A stretch of 64,000 nucleotides of DNA from Panulirus ornatus (lineage: Eukaryota; Arthropoda; Malacostraca; Decapoda; Palinuridae), in the NCBI RefSeq assembly GCF_036320965.1, contig NC_092230.1:48971594-49035593 (forward strand), written 5' to 3'. Below the pieces are notes generated by a model. The model was not told the DNA's origin. It searched no databases and was given only the letters and a program-made list of their open reading frames with translations. Of this stretch, positions 21,268 to 34,130 are shown in pieces; positions within the stretch are counted from its first letter, which is position 1; every line of letters begins with the position of its first letter. Both the position numbers and the translations under genes were made by a program.

Positions 21268-22550
21268 TTCCCAAGCTCTCTCATCCCCAACAGACTTCAT
21301 ACTTGCCCCTCTTTCCAAAACACTTGCATTCACCTCCCTAACAACTCCATCCATAAACAAATTAAACAACCATGGAGACATCACACACCCCTGCCGCAAG
21401 CCTACATTCACTGAGAACCAATCACTTTCCTCTCTTCCTACACGTACACATGCCTTACATCCTCGATAAAAACTTTTCACTGCTTCTAACAACTTGCCTC
21501 CCACACCATATATTCTTAATACCTTCCACAGAGCATCTCTATCAACTCTGTCATATGCCTTCTCCAGATCCATAAATGCTACATACAAATCCATTTGCTT
21601 TTCTAAGTATTTCTCACATACATTCTTCAAAGCAAACACCTGATCCACACATCCTCTACCACTTCTGAAACCACACTGCTCTTCCCCAATCTGATGCTCT
21701 GTACATGCCTTCACCCTCTCAATCAATATCCTCCCATACAATTTACCAGGAATACTCAACAAACTTATACCTCTGTAATTTGAGCACTCACTCTTATCCC
21801 CTTTGCCTTTGTACAATGGCACTATGCACGCATTCCGCCAATCCTCAGGCACCTCACCATGAGTCATACATACATTAAATAACCTTACCAACCAGTCAAC
21901 AATGCAGTCACCCCCTTTTTTAATAAATTCCACTGCAATACCATCCAAACCTGCTGCCTTGCCGGCTTTCATCTTCCGCAAAGCTTTTACTACCTCTTCT
22001 CTGTTTACCAAATCATTTTCCCTAACCCTCTCACTTTGCACACCACCTCGACCAAAACACCCTATATCTGCCACTCTATCATCAAACACATTCAACAAAC
22101 CTTCAAAATACTCACTCCATCTCCTTCTCACATCACCACTACTTGTTATCACCTCCCCATTTGTGCCCTTCACTGAAGTTCCCATTTGCTCCCTTGTCTT
22201 ACGCACTTTATTTACCTCCTTCCAGAACATCTTTTTATTCTCCCTAAAATTTAATGATACTCTCTCACCCCAACTCTCATTTGCCCTTTTTTCACCTCTT
22301 GCACCTTTCTCTTGACCTCCTGTCTCTTTCTTTTATACATCTCCCACTCAATTTCATTTTTCCCTGCAAAAATCGTCCAAATGCCTCTCTCTTCTCTTTC
22401 ACTAATACTCTTACTTCTTCATCCCACCACTCACTACCCTTTCTAATCAACCCACCTCCCACTCTTCTCATGCCACAAGCATCTTTTGCGCAATCCATCA
22501 CTGATTCCCTAAATACATCCCATTCCTCCCCCACTCCCCTTACTTCCATG
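21265..22550 (-). mobile_element. LINE-A copy L13, inverted 5' segment
   Basis: - strand coding from 'MEVRGVGEEWDVFRESVMD' (end of the endonuclease region/linker) to 'GDERAWEV' in RT. A frame change occurs in the run of T on + near 22290. Its LINE-internal 3' limit (AWEV) is exactly where the adjacent + strand segment begins (SQLLFADD), so the two pieces are one insertion with a 5' inversion. Confidence 0.88.
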
Positions 22551-23538
22551 AGTCAGTTGTTGTTCGCTGATGATACAGCGCTGGTGGCTGATTCATGTGA
22601 GAAACTGCAGAAGCTGGTGACTGAGTTTGGTAAAGTGTGTGAAAGAAGAAAGTTAAGAGTAAATGTGAATAAGAGCAAGGTTATTAGGTACATTAGGGTT
22701 GAGGGTCAAGTCAATTGGGAGGTGATTTTGAATGGAGAAAAACTGGAGGAAGTGAAGTGTTTTAGATATCTGGGAGTGGATCTGGCAGCGGATGGAACCA
22801 TGGAAGCGGAAGTGGATCATAGGGTGGGGGAGGGGGCGAAAATTCTGGGAGCCTTGAAGAATGTGTGGAAGTCGAGAACATTATCTCGGAAAGCAAAAAC
22901 GGGTATGTTTGAAGGAATAGTGATTCCAACAATGTTGTATGGTTGCGAGGCGTGGGCTATGGATAGAGTTGTGCGCAGGAGGATGGATGTGCTGGAAATG
23001 AGATGTTTGAGGACAATGTGTGGTGTGAGGTGGTTTGATCGAGTAAGTAACGTAAGGGTAAGAGAGATGTGTGGAAATAAAAAGAGCGTGGTTGAGAGAG
23101 CAGAAGAGGGTGTTTTGAAATGGTTCGGGCACATGGAGAGAATGAGTGAGGAAAGATTGACCAAGAGAATATATGTGTTGGAGGTGGAGGGAACGAGGAG
23201 AAGAGGGAGACCAAATTGGAGGTGGAAAGATGGAGTGAAAAAGATTTTGTGTGATCGGGGCCTGAACATGCAGGAGGGTGAAAGGAGGGCAAGGAATAGA
23301 GTGAATTGGAGCGATGTGGTATACCGGGGTTGACGTGCTGTCAGTGGATTGAATCAAGGCATGTGAAGCGTCTGGGGTAAACCATGGAAAGCTGTGTAGG
23401 TATGTATATTTGCGTGTGTGGACGTATGTATATACATGTGTATGGGGGTGGGTTGGGCCATTTCTTTCATCTGTTTCCTTGCGCTACCTCGCAAACGCGG
23501 GAGACAGCGACAAAGCAAAAAATAAAAATAAAAAAAAA
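22551..23538 (+). mobile_element. LINE-A copy L13, 3' segment in normal orientation
   Basis: Continues from 'SQLLFADDTALVADSCEK' to the terminal 'RVNWSDVVYRG' stop (23331-23333), followed by the short 3' UTR and A-rich tail. Frame uninterrupted. With 21265-22550 it accounts for a contiguous stretch of LINE-A with nothing detectably lost. Confidence 0.9.
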
Positions 23539-23549
23539 ATATATATATA

Positions 23550-23624
<75 letters not shown>

Positions 23625-23641
23625 TGTGTGTGTGTGTGTGT
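23539..23641. repeat. (TA)n then (TG)n microsatellite next to a splice acceptor
   Basis: TA array at about 23539-23620 followed by (TG)n to 23641. It ends 16 bp before the acceptor of a PDE8 exon. Confidence 0.95.
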
Positions 23642-23657
23642 CTGTTCTTTATTCCAG

Positions 23658-23825
23658 ATTGTTACAGAGGTGTCAACTGTTGGAGGGGTTCTCAATGACT
23701 TGCTCCAGATCGAACACACAGAACTCTCTAGCCAGTCCCAGCTTCGAGCAATGCAAGCAGTTTTCTCAGCCTTAGATTCTTGTAAGGAAGTAGTGCACAT
23801 AACCGATACTCAGCACAAAATACAG
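23658..23825 (+). CDS. PDE8: PDE8-family phosphodiesterase, exon (PAS entry)
   Basis: 168 bp, 56 codons, phase 0 at both ends. Acceptor TTTATTCCAG|ATT, donor CAG|GTGAAA. Encodes 'GGVLNDLLQIEHTELSSQSQ' and 'LRAMQAVFSALDSCKEVVHI', then 'TDTQHKIQ'. This matches the PDE8 block that runs NELLQLE...LRACNSVFTALE...AIEIT...FIQ, the N-terminal cap and first strand of the PAS domain. PDE8 hydrolyses cAMP with high affinity; its PAS domain is regulatory. The exon sits only 16 bp downstream of a TA/TG microsatellite and about 120 bp from the tail of a LINE-A copy. Confidence 0.88.
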
Positions 23826-24149
23826 GTGAAATTCATGTAGTTTTTTAGATGTTGGAATACATGTTAGAAATTCAAAATAGTCTGTAACAAGAGGTTTCTC
23901 TGATACATTTTGCTTTTATCACAAGTCATAAGACCAGCTTCCTTGAAATATTTTTTGCTTCAGCACCATTTTCATTCTCTCAATAATTCTGTTCCTAATT
24001 CCACGGGATGAATCAGTTGAATACAGCCTCATAGTTTACTCATACTCATCCTCATTCCATGTCTGGTGAGTGAAAGTAAATAATGAACCTCTGAAGTCAT
24101 GTAAGTTGCGAATATGATGTTTTCATCAGCAAATATGATTATTATTTTA

Positions 24150-24380
24150 TCCGTGGGGTTAGGGGAGAAAGAATACTACCCATACTACCCATTCCCTGCA
24201 TGTCATAGATGACCAAAGGGGTGAGAGTAGAGGGCTGGAAGTTCTCCCCTCCAATTTTGCTTTTCCAGGGGAAGGAACAAAGAAGGGAGCCAAGTGAGGA
24301 TTTTTCCCTCAAAGGCTCAGTCATCTGTTCCCTACGCTATCTTGTGAGATGGGAAATGGTGAATATTATGCATAAAAAAA
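24150..24380 (+). mobile_element. SINE-like element S6, full length, old
   Basis: Diverged but collinear with S4: 'TATCCGTGGGGTTAGGGGAG', 'GAGGGCTGGAAGTTCTCCCC', 'TCCAGGGGAAGGAAC', 'CAGTCATCTGTTCCCTACG', 'GATGGGAAATGGTGAATA'. Shows the family had the same composite structure when it inserted long ago. Confidence 0.75.
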
Positions 24381-24409
24381 TCATTATGCTTTATTAATGG
24401 CAGAAACAT

Positions 24410-24560
24410 ATATTTCCTTTCCCATTTACATGGGGTAGATGAGTACATACAATTATCTTTCATGGGAATCGGTTCTGCAGAACTGGTTTTCTTAACCCCA
24501 ATCCAAGAGGCTGACAGAGGGCAGGGATACTGAGTTCCCTAAGATAGACTTTCTATATAT
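24410..24560. repeat. Dispersed repeat RA, copy 1
   Basis: Shares 'CCCATTTACATGGG', a 'CTGG...TTCT...ACCC' block, 'GGCAGxGAxACxxAGTTCCCTA' with 60131-60290. Family unknown; no coding capacity. Confidence 0.55.
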
Positions 24561-25365
24561 ATCAATAAAACCACAGTTTTCTGATGAATTATGATCCTAT
24601 GCCACAACCCCATTCCCCCAACTTATGAAAGATTTGTATTTATTCCATTCTGTGCAGGCTGTTTCAACAGCAACACCTAAGATAACTTATGTTGACAGCA
24701 TGGTGCAGCATTAGCATGACTTTCTAATATTTTGCTCCTGAGCTATTGTCAGAAAGAATGATGGTGACAGTATAAAGATATGGCAACACTTGAAACTGAT
24801 TCCAGACAGTGAGCCAATTGTTTTTGCATATATAGGTCAGTAGCCATCAAAATGTTAGAGGAAAGAGTATGATATCCACTCACTGCCAGACCATCTTCAG
24901 CCCCTGTCAGCCCATCTGAAGCCCAGGACATAGATACTCTGAGAGCTGTTGATATCTTGGATGCAATAGACGATGGTGAACTTTGTGAGTTAGAATGTAA
25001 AGAAGAAACAGAAAAAAGTGAAACATGACAGTGATGGCTCTAAAATTGTAGAGCTAGATTATGCTCATAAACAACAAAAACTGCTGTCCATGCAGTATTG
25101 AAAGATTGAATATGTATACATGTATGTAATGAAAAAATTATTGGAATTCTAAATAAGACCTTGGAGACAGAAAGTGAGTAAAGAAACAAATGGCTCATCA
25201 TCAACGGTCTTCCCAGAGTTGCCAGATGGAAACAGTGTGCTGTATTTGTGAAATGATTATAGCCTTATCCTTTATTTTATTCAGACAAATATACTTTTTC
25301 TCCATGGAGTCAGTCATTCTATATGATACAAAAATGCTAGACAGATTAGGTAGAAGTGTTAAGTA
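24561..25365. other. Intron sequence, nothing recognised
   Basis: No coding potential with splice support, no repeat partner in this window. Confidence 0.5.
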
Positions 25366-25369
25366 GGAA

Positions 25370-25560
25370 CATTAGTTTGGAGTCTCTGCAAACACTGCAC
25401 TGGAGTTGCCCTTTGCCAGTGGCCTGTTAAGGGTGAGGCACTAAAGGCTATGGAGTGGCACTGGAGTTCACTAGTTATGGAGAGACTATTACTGTGGCCA
25501 CCCCCTTGAGGGAGTTCCTGGTGGGAAGAGGCATCAAAGATATAGACAGATAGATAGACA
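25370..25560 (+). repeat. Dispersed repeat RB, copy 1
   Basis: Contains 'GGCCTGTTAAGGGTGAGGCA', 'ACCCCCTTGAGGGAGTTCC' and 'AGGCATCAAAGATATAGA'. The same blocks occur inverted at 40150-40340 and as a short piece at 31840-31925. An unclassified interspersed repeat. Confidence 0.55.
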
Positions 25561-26045
25561 AACAAGGACTTACACAAGTAAATTGAAGAAAATATGTTCT
25601 GAGAGATATTTCCAAAGAAGGTCTTTGCATTGTTTAAATGCATATAACTGGTGATATGTATTCACAAAAAAGTATACTCAGACAAATTTATTTGTGCTAA
25701 AAAGTAAACAATAAAAAACCAAAATGTAGAGTGTAATGAAAGCAAAAAAGAAATAAATTGGAAAGGGAAAATCTCAGAAGTACACTCATGCATTTGATAA
25801 TGCTAACAGGAGTATCCCTCATACACAATCAAACTTTGACCCTTCTACAAGAGGGTAAGGGATGCTAGTGGAGTATTATGTCATTTTTGTTCAGAGAGAA
25901 GTATTCTGCTAATATCCTAAGTCAAAATATTAAATAATTAGCTTTTTGATATATTCGAATCCCCTACAAGGGGGGGGGGTATCTTAAATATACAGCAGGG
26001 TACAGTGAATGGGTTAATTGTGTTTACACAGACATTTGCAAGTTT
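25561..26045. other. Intron sequence, nothing recognised
   Basis: AT-rich; a short G9 run near 25970. No feature supported. Confidence 0.5.
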
Positions 26046-26049
26046 CATG

Positions 26050-26912
26050 GGTATGTTTGAAGGAATAGTGGTTCCTGCAATGTTATATGGTTGTGAGGCG
26101 TGGGCTATAGAGTTATGCGGAGGAGGGTGGATGTGTTATAAATAAGATGTAGGACAATATGTAGTGTGAGGTGGTTTGATTGGGTAAGTAATGAAAGGAT
26201 AAGAGAGATGCGTGGTAATAAAAAGAGTTTGGTTGAGAGAGCAGAATAGGGTGTTTTGAAATGGTGGTCACATGGAGAGAATGGGTGAGGAAAGATTGAC
26301 AAAGAGGATGTACATATCAGAGGTGGAGGGAATGAGAAGTGGGAGACCAAATTGGAGGTGAAAAGATGGAGTGAAAAAGATTTTGAGGGATCGGGGCCTG
26401 AATATGCAGGAGGGTGAAAGGCATGCAAGGAATAGAGTGAATTGGAATGATGTGGTATACCGGGGTTGACGTGCTGTCAGTGGATTGAATCAGGGCATGT
26501 GAAGCGTCTGGGGTAAACCATGGAAAGCTGTGTGGGGCCTGGATGTGGAAAGGGAGCTGTGGTTTCGGGCATTATTGCATGACAGCTAGAGACTGAGTGT
26601 GAACGAATGAGGCCTTTGTTGTCTTTTCCTAGCGCTACCCTGCACACATAAGGGGGGAGGGGGATGGTATTCCATGTGTGGCGAGGTGGCGATGGGAATG
26701 AATAAAGGCAGACAGTGTGAATTGTGTGCATGAGTATATATGTATGTGTCTGTGTGTGTATATATATGTGTACATTGAGATGTATAGGTATGTATATTTG
26801 CGTGTGTGGACGTGTGTGTATATACATGTGTATGGGGGTGGGTTGGGCCATTTCTTTCGTCTGTTTCCTTGCGCTACCTCGCAAACGCAGGAGACAGCGA
26901 CAAAGCAAAATA
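26050..26912 (+). mobile_element. LINE-A copy L14, C-terminal part, diverged, long 3' UTR
   Basis: Starts 'ATGGGTATGTTTGAAGGAAT' and decays through several indels and stops ('GCAGAATAGGGTG' has a TAG) to the family stop context 'ATACCGGGGTTGA'. Long 3' UTR and tail ending 'AGGAGACAGCGACAAAGC' plus A run. The 5' break is the same LINE position as copy L10 although the two copies differ in age. Confidence 0.83.
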
Positions 26913-26913
26913 A

Positions 26914-28985
<2,072 letters not shown>

Positions 28986-29004
28986 AAAGAATATATATAT
29001 ATAT

Positions 29005-31504
29005 ATGTCAGAAAGAGAGACTTTTGGATGTTAATGTGCTGAGAGGTGCAACTGGAGGGATGTCTGATCATTATCTTGTGAAGGCTAAGGTGAAGATTTG
29101 TATGGGTTTCCAGAAAAGAAGAGTGAATGGTGGGGTGAAGAGGGTGGTGAGAGTAAGTGAGCTTGGGAAGGAGACTTGTGTGAGGAAGTACCAGGAGAGA
29201 CTAAGTACAGAATGGAGAAAGGTGAGAACAATGGAAGTAAGGGGAGTGGGGGAGGAATGGGATGTATTTAGGGAAGCTGTGATGGATTGCGCAAAAGATG
29301 CTTATGGCATGAGAAGAGTGGGAGGTGGGTTGATTAGAAAGGGTAGTGAGTGGTGGGATGAAGAAGTAAGATTATTAGTGAAAGAGAAGAGAGAGGCATT
29401 TGGACGATTTTTGCAGGGAAAAAATGCAATTGAGTGGGAGATGTATAAAAGAAAGAGACAGGAGGTCAAGAGAAAGGTGCAAGAGGTGAAAAAGAGGGCA
29501 AATGAGAGTTGGGGTGAGAGAGTATCATTAAATTTTAGGGAGAATAAAAAGATGTTCTGGAAGGAGGTAAATAAAGTGCGTAAGACAAGGGAGCAAATGG
29601 GAACTTCAGTGAAGGGCGCAAATGGGGAGGTGATAACAAGTAGTGGTGATGTGAGAAGGAGATGGAGTGAGTATTTTTAAGGTTTGTTGAATGTGTTTGA
29701 TGATAGAGTGGCAGATATAGGGTGTTTTGGTCGAGGTGGTGTGCAGAGTGAGAGGGTTAGGGAAAATAATTTGGTAAACAGAGAAGAGGTAGTAAAAGCT
29801 TTGCGGAAGATGAAAGCCGGCAAGGTAGCAGGTTTGGATGGTATTGCAGTGGAATTTATTAAAAAAGGGGTGACTGTGTTATTGACTGGTTGGTAAGGTT
29901 ATTTAATGTATGTATGACTCATGGTGAGGTGCCTGAGGATTGGCGGAATGCGTGCATAGTGCCATTGTACAAAGGCAAAGGGGATAAGAGTGAGTGCTCA
30001 AATTACAGAGGTATAAGTTTGTTGAGTATTCCTGGTAAATTATATGGATGGGAGGGTATTGATTGAGAGGGTGAAGACATGTACAGAGCATCAGATTGGG
30101 GAAGAGCAGTGTGGTTTCAGAATTGGTAAAGGATGTGTGGATCAGGTGTTTGCTTTGAAGAATGTATGTGGGAAGTACTTAGAAAAGCAGATGGATTTGT
30201 ATGTAGCATTTATGGATCTGGAGAAGGCATATGATAGAGTTGATAGAGATGCTCTGTGGAAGGTATTAAGAATATATGGTGTGGGAGGCAAGTTGTTAGA
30301 AGCAGTGAAAAGTTTTTATCGAGGATGTAAGGCATGTGTACGTGTAGGAAGAGAGGAAAGTGATTGGTTCTCAGTGAATGTAGGTTTGCAGCAGGGGTGT
30401 GTGATGTCTCCATGGTTGTTTAATTTGTTTATGGATGGGGTTGTTAGGGAGTTGAATGCAAGAGTTTTGGAAAGAGGGGCAAGTATGAAGTCTGTTGTGG
30501 ATGAGAGAGCTTGGGAAGTGAGTCAGTTGTTGTTCGCTGATGATACAGCGCTGGTGGCTGATTCATGTGAGAAACTGCAGAAGCTGGTGACTGAGTTTGG
30601 TAAAGTGTCTGAAAGAAGAAAGTTAAGAGTAAATGTGAATAAGAGCAAGGTAATTAGGTACAGTAGGGGTGAGGGTCAAGTCAATTGGGAGGTAAGTTTG
30701 AATGGAGAAAAACTGGAGGAAGTAAAGTGTTTTAGATATCTGGGAGTGGATCTGGCAGCGGATGGAACCATGGAAGCGGAAGTGGATCATAGGGTGGGGG
30801 AGGGGGCGAAAATCCTGGGAGCCTTGAAGAATGTGTGGAAGTCGAGAACATTATCTCAGAAAGCAAAAATGGATATGTTTGAAGGAATAGTGGTTCCAAC
30901 AATGTTATATGGTTGCGAGGCGTGGGCTATGGATAGAGTTGTGCGCAGGAGGATGGATGTGCTGGAAATGAGATGTTTGAGGACAATGTGTGGTGTGAGG
31001 TGGTTTGATCGAGTAAGTAACGTAAGGGTAAGAGAGATGTGTGGAAATAAAAAGAGCGTGGTTGAGAGAGCAGAAGAGGGTGTTTTGAAATGGTTTGGGT
31101 ACATGGAGAGAATGAGTGAGGAAAGATTGACCAAGAGGATATATGTGTCGGAGGTGGAGGGAACGAGGAGAAGTGGGAGACCAAATTGGAGGTGGAAAGA
31201 TGGAGTGAAAAAGATTTTGTGTGATCGGGGCCTGAACATGCAGGAGGGTGAAAGGAGGGCAAGGAATAGAGTGAATTGGATCGATTTGGTATACCGGGGT
31301 TGACGTGCTGTCAGTGGATTGAATCAGGGCATGTGAAGCGTCTGGGGTAAACCATGGAAAGCTGTGTAGGTATGTATATTTGCGTGTGTGGACGTATGTA
31401 TATACATGTGTATGGGGTGGGTTGGGCCATTTCTTTCGTTTGTTTCCTTGCGCTACCTCGCAAACGCGGGAGACAGCGACATTGAAAAAAAAAAATGTCA
31501 GAAA
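29005..31504 (+). mobile_element. LINE-A copy L16 with 10-bp target-site duplication
   Basis: Begins in the endonuclease C-terminus ('ERLLDVNVLRGATGGMSDH') and runs to the stop at 31301-31303, short 3' UTR and A tail. Flanked by ATGTCAGAAA at 29005-29014 and 31495-31504 (the last AAA may also be LINE sequence). Disruptions: TAA at 29678-29680, a 1-nt deletion near 29870 ('KKGVTVLLTGW' then stop) and a 4-nt insertion near 30046. From 30050 the frame is open through 'FMDLEKAYDRVDRDALW' and FADDTALV. It inserted into an older LINE-A copy (L17). Confidence 0.88.
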
Positions 31505-31800
31505 TGAAGGGAATAAGGAGAATGGGGAGACCAAAATGGAGATGGTAGAATGGAGTGAAAAAGATTTTATGCGACTGAGGACTGAACATGCAGGAGGGTC
31601 AAAGGTGTGCAAGGGATAGAGTAGATTAGAATGAAATAGTATTGTGAGGTCGACATGCCAGGGCATGTGAAGCATCCAGGATAAACTGTGGAAAGGTTTG
31701 TGGGACCTGAATGTGGATAGGGAGCCATATTTCCAGTGCATTACACGACATGACAACTAGAGAATGGATGTGAGTGAATGTGGCCTTTCTTCCTCTGCTC
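31495..31800 (+). mobile_element. Old LINE-A C-terminus and 3' UTR (L17), target of L16
   Basis: 'GGGGAGACCAAAATGGAGAT', 'GAACATGCAGGAGGGTCAAA', 'GGCATGTGAAGCATCCAGG' are diverged versions of the LINE-A end and long 3' UTR. Heavily decayed. Confidence 0.72.
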
Positions 31801-31839
31801 CAGGTACTATTTCACTAATGCAGAAAAATGGCTGTTAAG

Positions 31840-31925
31840 TTTAGGAGATTCTATTGCCATGGTCACTTCCTTATGGGAGTTCCAGAAAGGAACAGGCATC
31901 AGAGATATAGGTAGATAAATAGAAT
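31840..31925 (+). repeat. Repeat RB fragment
   Basis: 'GGGAGTTCC', 'GGCATCAGAGATATAGGTAG' match the end of repeat RB at 25370-25560. Confidence 0.45.
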
Positions 31926-31962
31926 ACAAAGTTCGTATTATTACACTGTCATGACTGATTAC

Positions 31963-31963
<1 letters not shown>

Positions 31964-32032
<69 letters not shown>
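31964..32032. repeat. (GA)n microsatellite
   Basis: About 68 bp of GA with one AAAG interruption near its start. Confidence 0.95.
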
Positions 32033-32033
<1 letters not shown>

Positions 32034-32129
32034 TAGAATATAATATACCAGTTACCACTGGGCTGGGCAGGAAGATGATTTAAGAAAGACCTCACCTCTT
32101 TCAATTTACAGACTCAGGTTAACTATGTT

Positions 32130-32530
32130 TTGGGGAACAAATTTCGAATTTTTTGATTTATAGTATCAAATGATTTAAATAAACAAACATTTTGATTCAT
32201 ATTAATATTTCTACAAAGTTTCATAAGAGACTATTCAGTAGTATTTGTGATCTTTACTAAGTTATTGTATATGATAACCTTGACACTGCGTTAGTTTTAT
32301 GACCAAAATCTCTTAAGGTGGACAGATATTGCATTAGCTTCTTGACCATATTGAACACTATTTTTATGTTGGTTAACTGTAGCACTTAGAATCTTACCAG
32401 TTTGACCAGTGTAAGAATGATCTCACTCTGTACAGGGGATACTGTTCACACAATATCCCCTGTACCCATTGTTGAATTGATCACAACCTCACAGAGGATA
32501 TTGTACACACAATATCCCTGATAAATTTTA
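32130..32530 (-). mobile_element. Penelope-like element remnant (GIY-YIG part)
   Basis: The - strand reads 'YTGQTGKILSATVNQHKNSV' then 'QYGQEANAISVHL', the pattern of the GIY-YIG endonuclease of Penelope-like elements (YIGQTGK...R...H). Upstream on the - strand a degraded 'VNSIPC' fits the start of that domain; downstream the frame decays. A second, independent remnant of the group at 720-1720. Confidence 0.65.
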
Positions 32531-32885
32531 AGGACTTTACACGACAGAGACTAACCTTGAATATATTATAACAGATATTGCCCAACACATCTTGCCTGAC
32601 TTAGTTTAACTATGAAACATTTTTGCTCCCTGTGTAAAAGAGAAAGGTAAAATTCTGATTTATGCATTGATTTGTGTTGTAGCTTTTGCATGCAAATAGG
32701 AACTGTTGTGAAGTCATTGCCCCAACCAAGGTATTGTTTCTCAGTATCTTGACCCAGTTTCTAAGTTTCATCATCTTGTACGCTTAATATTTTGAGTGAA
32801 ACTGACTGTTAGACCTTGTCTGTTCATTTTGATTATTGTGAATAGAAAACAAGCATATCTAAGTATTTCTTTTTTCCTTTACCAG
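32531..32885. other. Intron sequence before a PDE8 exon
   Basis: AT-rich, ending in the polypyrimidine tract and acceptor 'TTTTTTCCTTTACCAG' at 32885. Nothing else recognised. Confidence 0.5.
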
Positions 32886-33116
32886 TATGTTAATCGTGCA
32901 TGTGAAAACCTGTTGGGATACTCACTGGATGAGGTGGCTGGTCGCAATTTGTGGGAATTACATACCTGCGATAATCACAAATATGATGTAAAAGCTTTTG
33001 ACCACAGACCTTCAGTTGATTTTAAAACATCACTGGAGCATCAAAGAGTGGGAACAGACCACAGACAGCAGTTGGATCACCGGCAATCAATTGACCACAA
33101 ATCTAGCGAGCCAAAA
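32886..33116 (+). CDS. PDE8: PDE8-family phosphodiesterase, exon (PAS core with His-rich insert)
   Basis: 231 bp, 77 codons, phase 0 at both ends; acceptor TTTACCAG, donor AAA|GTGAGT. Begins 'YVNRACENLLGYSLDEVAGR' then 'NLWEL', matching the PAS core of PDE8 (IQ|YANPAFETTMGY..ELIGK.LGEV). The remaining ~48 codons ('DHRPSVDF', 'TDHRQQLDHRQSIDHKSSEP') form a His/Asp/Gln/Arg-rich stretch with repeated DHR/DHK units that I do not know from vertebrate PDE8. It falls in the loop before the 'GREWEG' strand. Either a lineage-specific insert or an alternative 3' extension of the exon. Confidence 0.85.
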
Positions 33117-33378
33117 GTGAGTGCAAGTGTAGGAGAGGTTAAATTGATACCACAAGATAATGCTAGTTAGTGTGTAAGATTATGAAGTAAATGGTTATAA
33201 TTGCTATGTATAGAAACACAGAGATGAATTATTTAAGAGTAAAATTCTGTTCATTTTGCTTTGAAAAAAAAATACTTTTATTTACATGTGACATTGATGC
33301 ATAATTATGTAAGTGTAATTTTGTTTTTTTAGCTCTGTCTGAAAAATGTTCATACTTACATGTGACAACTGTTTGCAG

Positions 33379-33518
33379 GTCAACCTTGACATCTCAGAGG
33401 CTGTCAACATGCAAATGAGGCGTGGAAGGGAATGGGAAGGGGTGGTCTCTTGCCGACGGAAGTCTGGTGACACGATACACTTACCCTCTAAAGTTATCCC
33501 AGTTGCACCATTTACAAG
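33379..33518 (+). CDS. PDE8: PDE8-family phosphodiesterase, exon (PAS C-terminal half)
   Basis: 140 bp, starts in phase 0 (TTTGCAG|GTC) and ends after two bases of a codon (ACA AG|GTAAAC). Encodes 'VNLDISEAVNMQMRRGREWE', 'GVVSCRRKSGDTIHLPSKVI' and 'PVAPFT'. Corresponds to the PDE8 segment 'INSCIRIGKEWQGIYYAKKK' and 'NGDNI...KIIPV', the last strands of the PAS fold. The intron before it is only 262 bp, the shortest in the window. Confidence 0.88.
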
Positions 33519-33651
33519 GTAAACAGCTTTGTTGTGATACAGTGTTATGATGCCAATTTTCCAACATTAGCACATTAATATGCTTAATTTGTTTTTCTCC
33601 CGGTACTCTGTATATCTCCTTTTGCAGTGCAGCTGGTCTTCATTCAGATCC

Positions 33652-33803
33652 TTCTCTTTTTCTTTCTTTCAAACTATTCGCCATTTCCCGCATTAGCGAG
33701 GTAGCGTTAAGAACAGAGGACTGGGCCTTGAGGGAATACCCTCACCTGGCCCAATTCTCTGTTCCTTCTTTTGGAAAAAAAAAAAAAAAAAAAAAAAAAA
33801 AAG
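33652..33803 (-). mobile_element. SINE-like element S7, 3' half
   Basis: 'AAACTATTCGCCATTTCCCG' to 'TTCCTTCTTTTGG' plus a ~25-bp A run on +. Headless like S1 and S5; inserted next to the old LINE-A piece L18. Confidence 0.75.
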
Positions 33804-33821
33804 ACTCTGATATAATATAAC

Positions 33822-34115
33822 TGTATGAAAGCATCTTGCATATGAAATGATAAATGGCTCCAGCTACCTTGCAACATTTCAACTTAGATAAGACTTTCAT
33901 TACTTCTATCTTCACCAAACCACTTTCCAAGACTCTGTTACTTCACATATCTCCCTGACCTTCACACCCTACATCTGCCACCATATTATCAAATGCATTC
34001 AACAGTCCTTCAAAATACTCACTCCATCTGCACCACACCTCATCTTTACCTGTTTTCAGTTACCCATTTGCCCCATTAACTGATATTCCTATTTATTCTC
34101 TTGTTTTCCTCACAC
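33822..34115 (-). mobile_element. Old LINE-A fragment L18, - strand part (RT N-terminal linker)
   Basis: The - strand is a diverged version of LINE-A from 'VRKTRE' through 'EYFEGLLNAF' to 'KCCKVAGA' (LINE-A: KAGKAAGL). It starts at the LINE position where the adjacent + strand piece ends ('EINKV'), consistent with a 5' inversion. Confidence 0.65.
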
Positions 34116-34130
34116 ATTATCATTATCATG

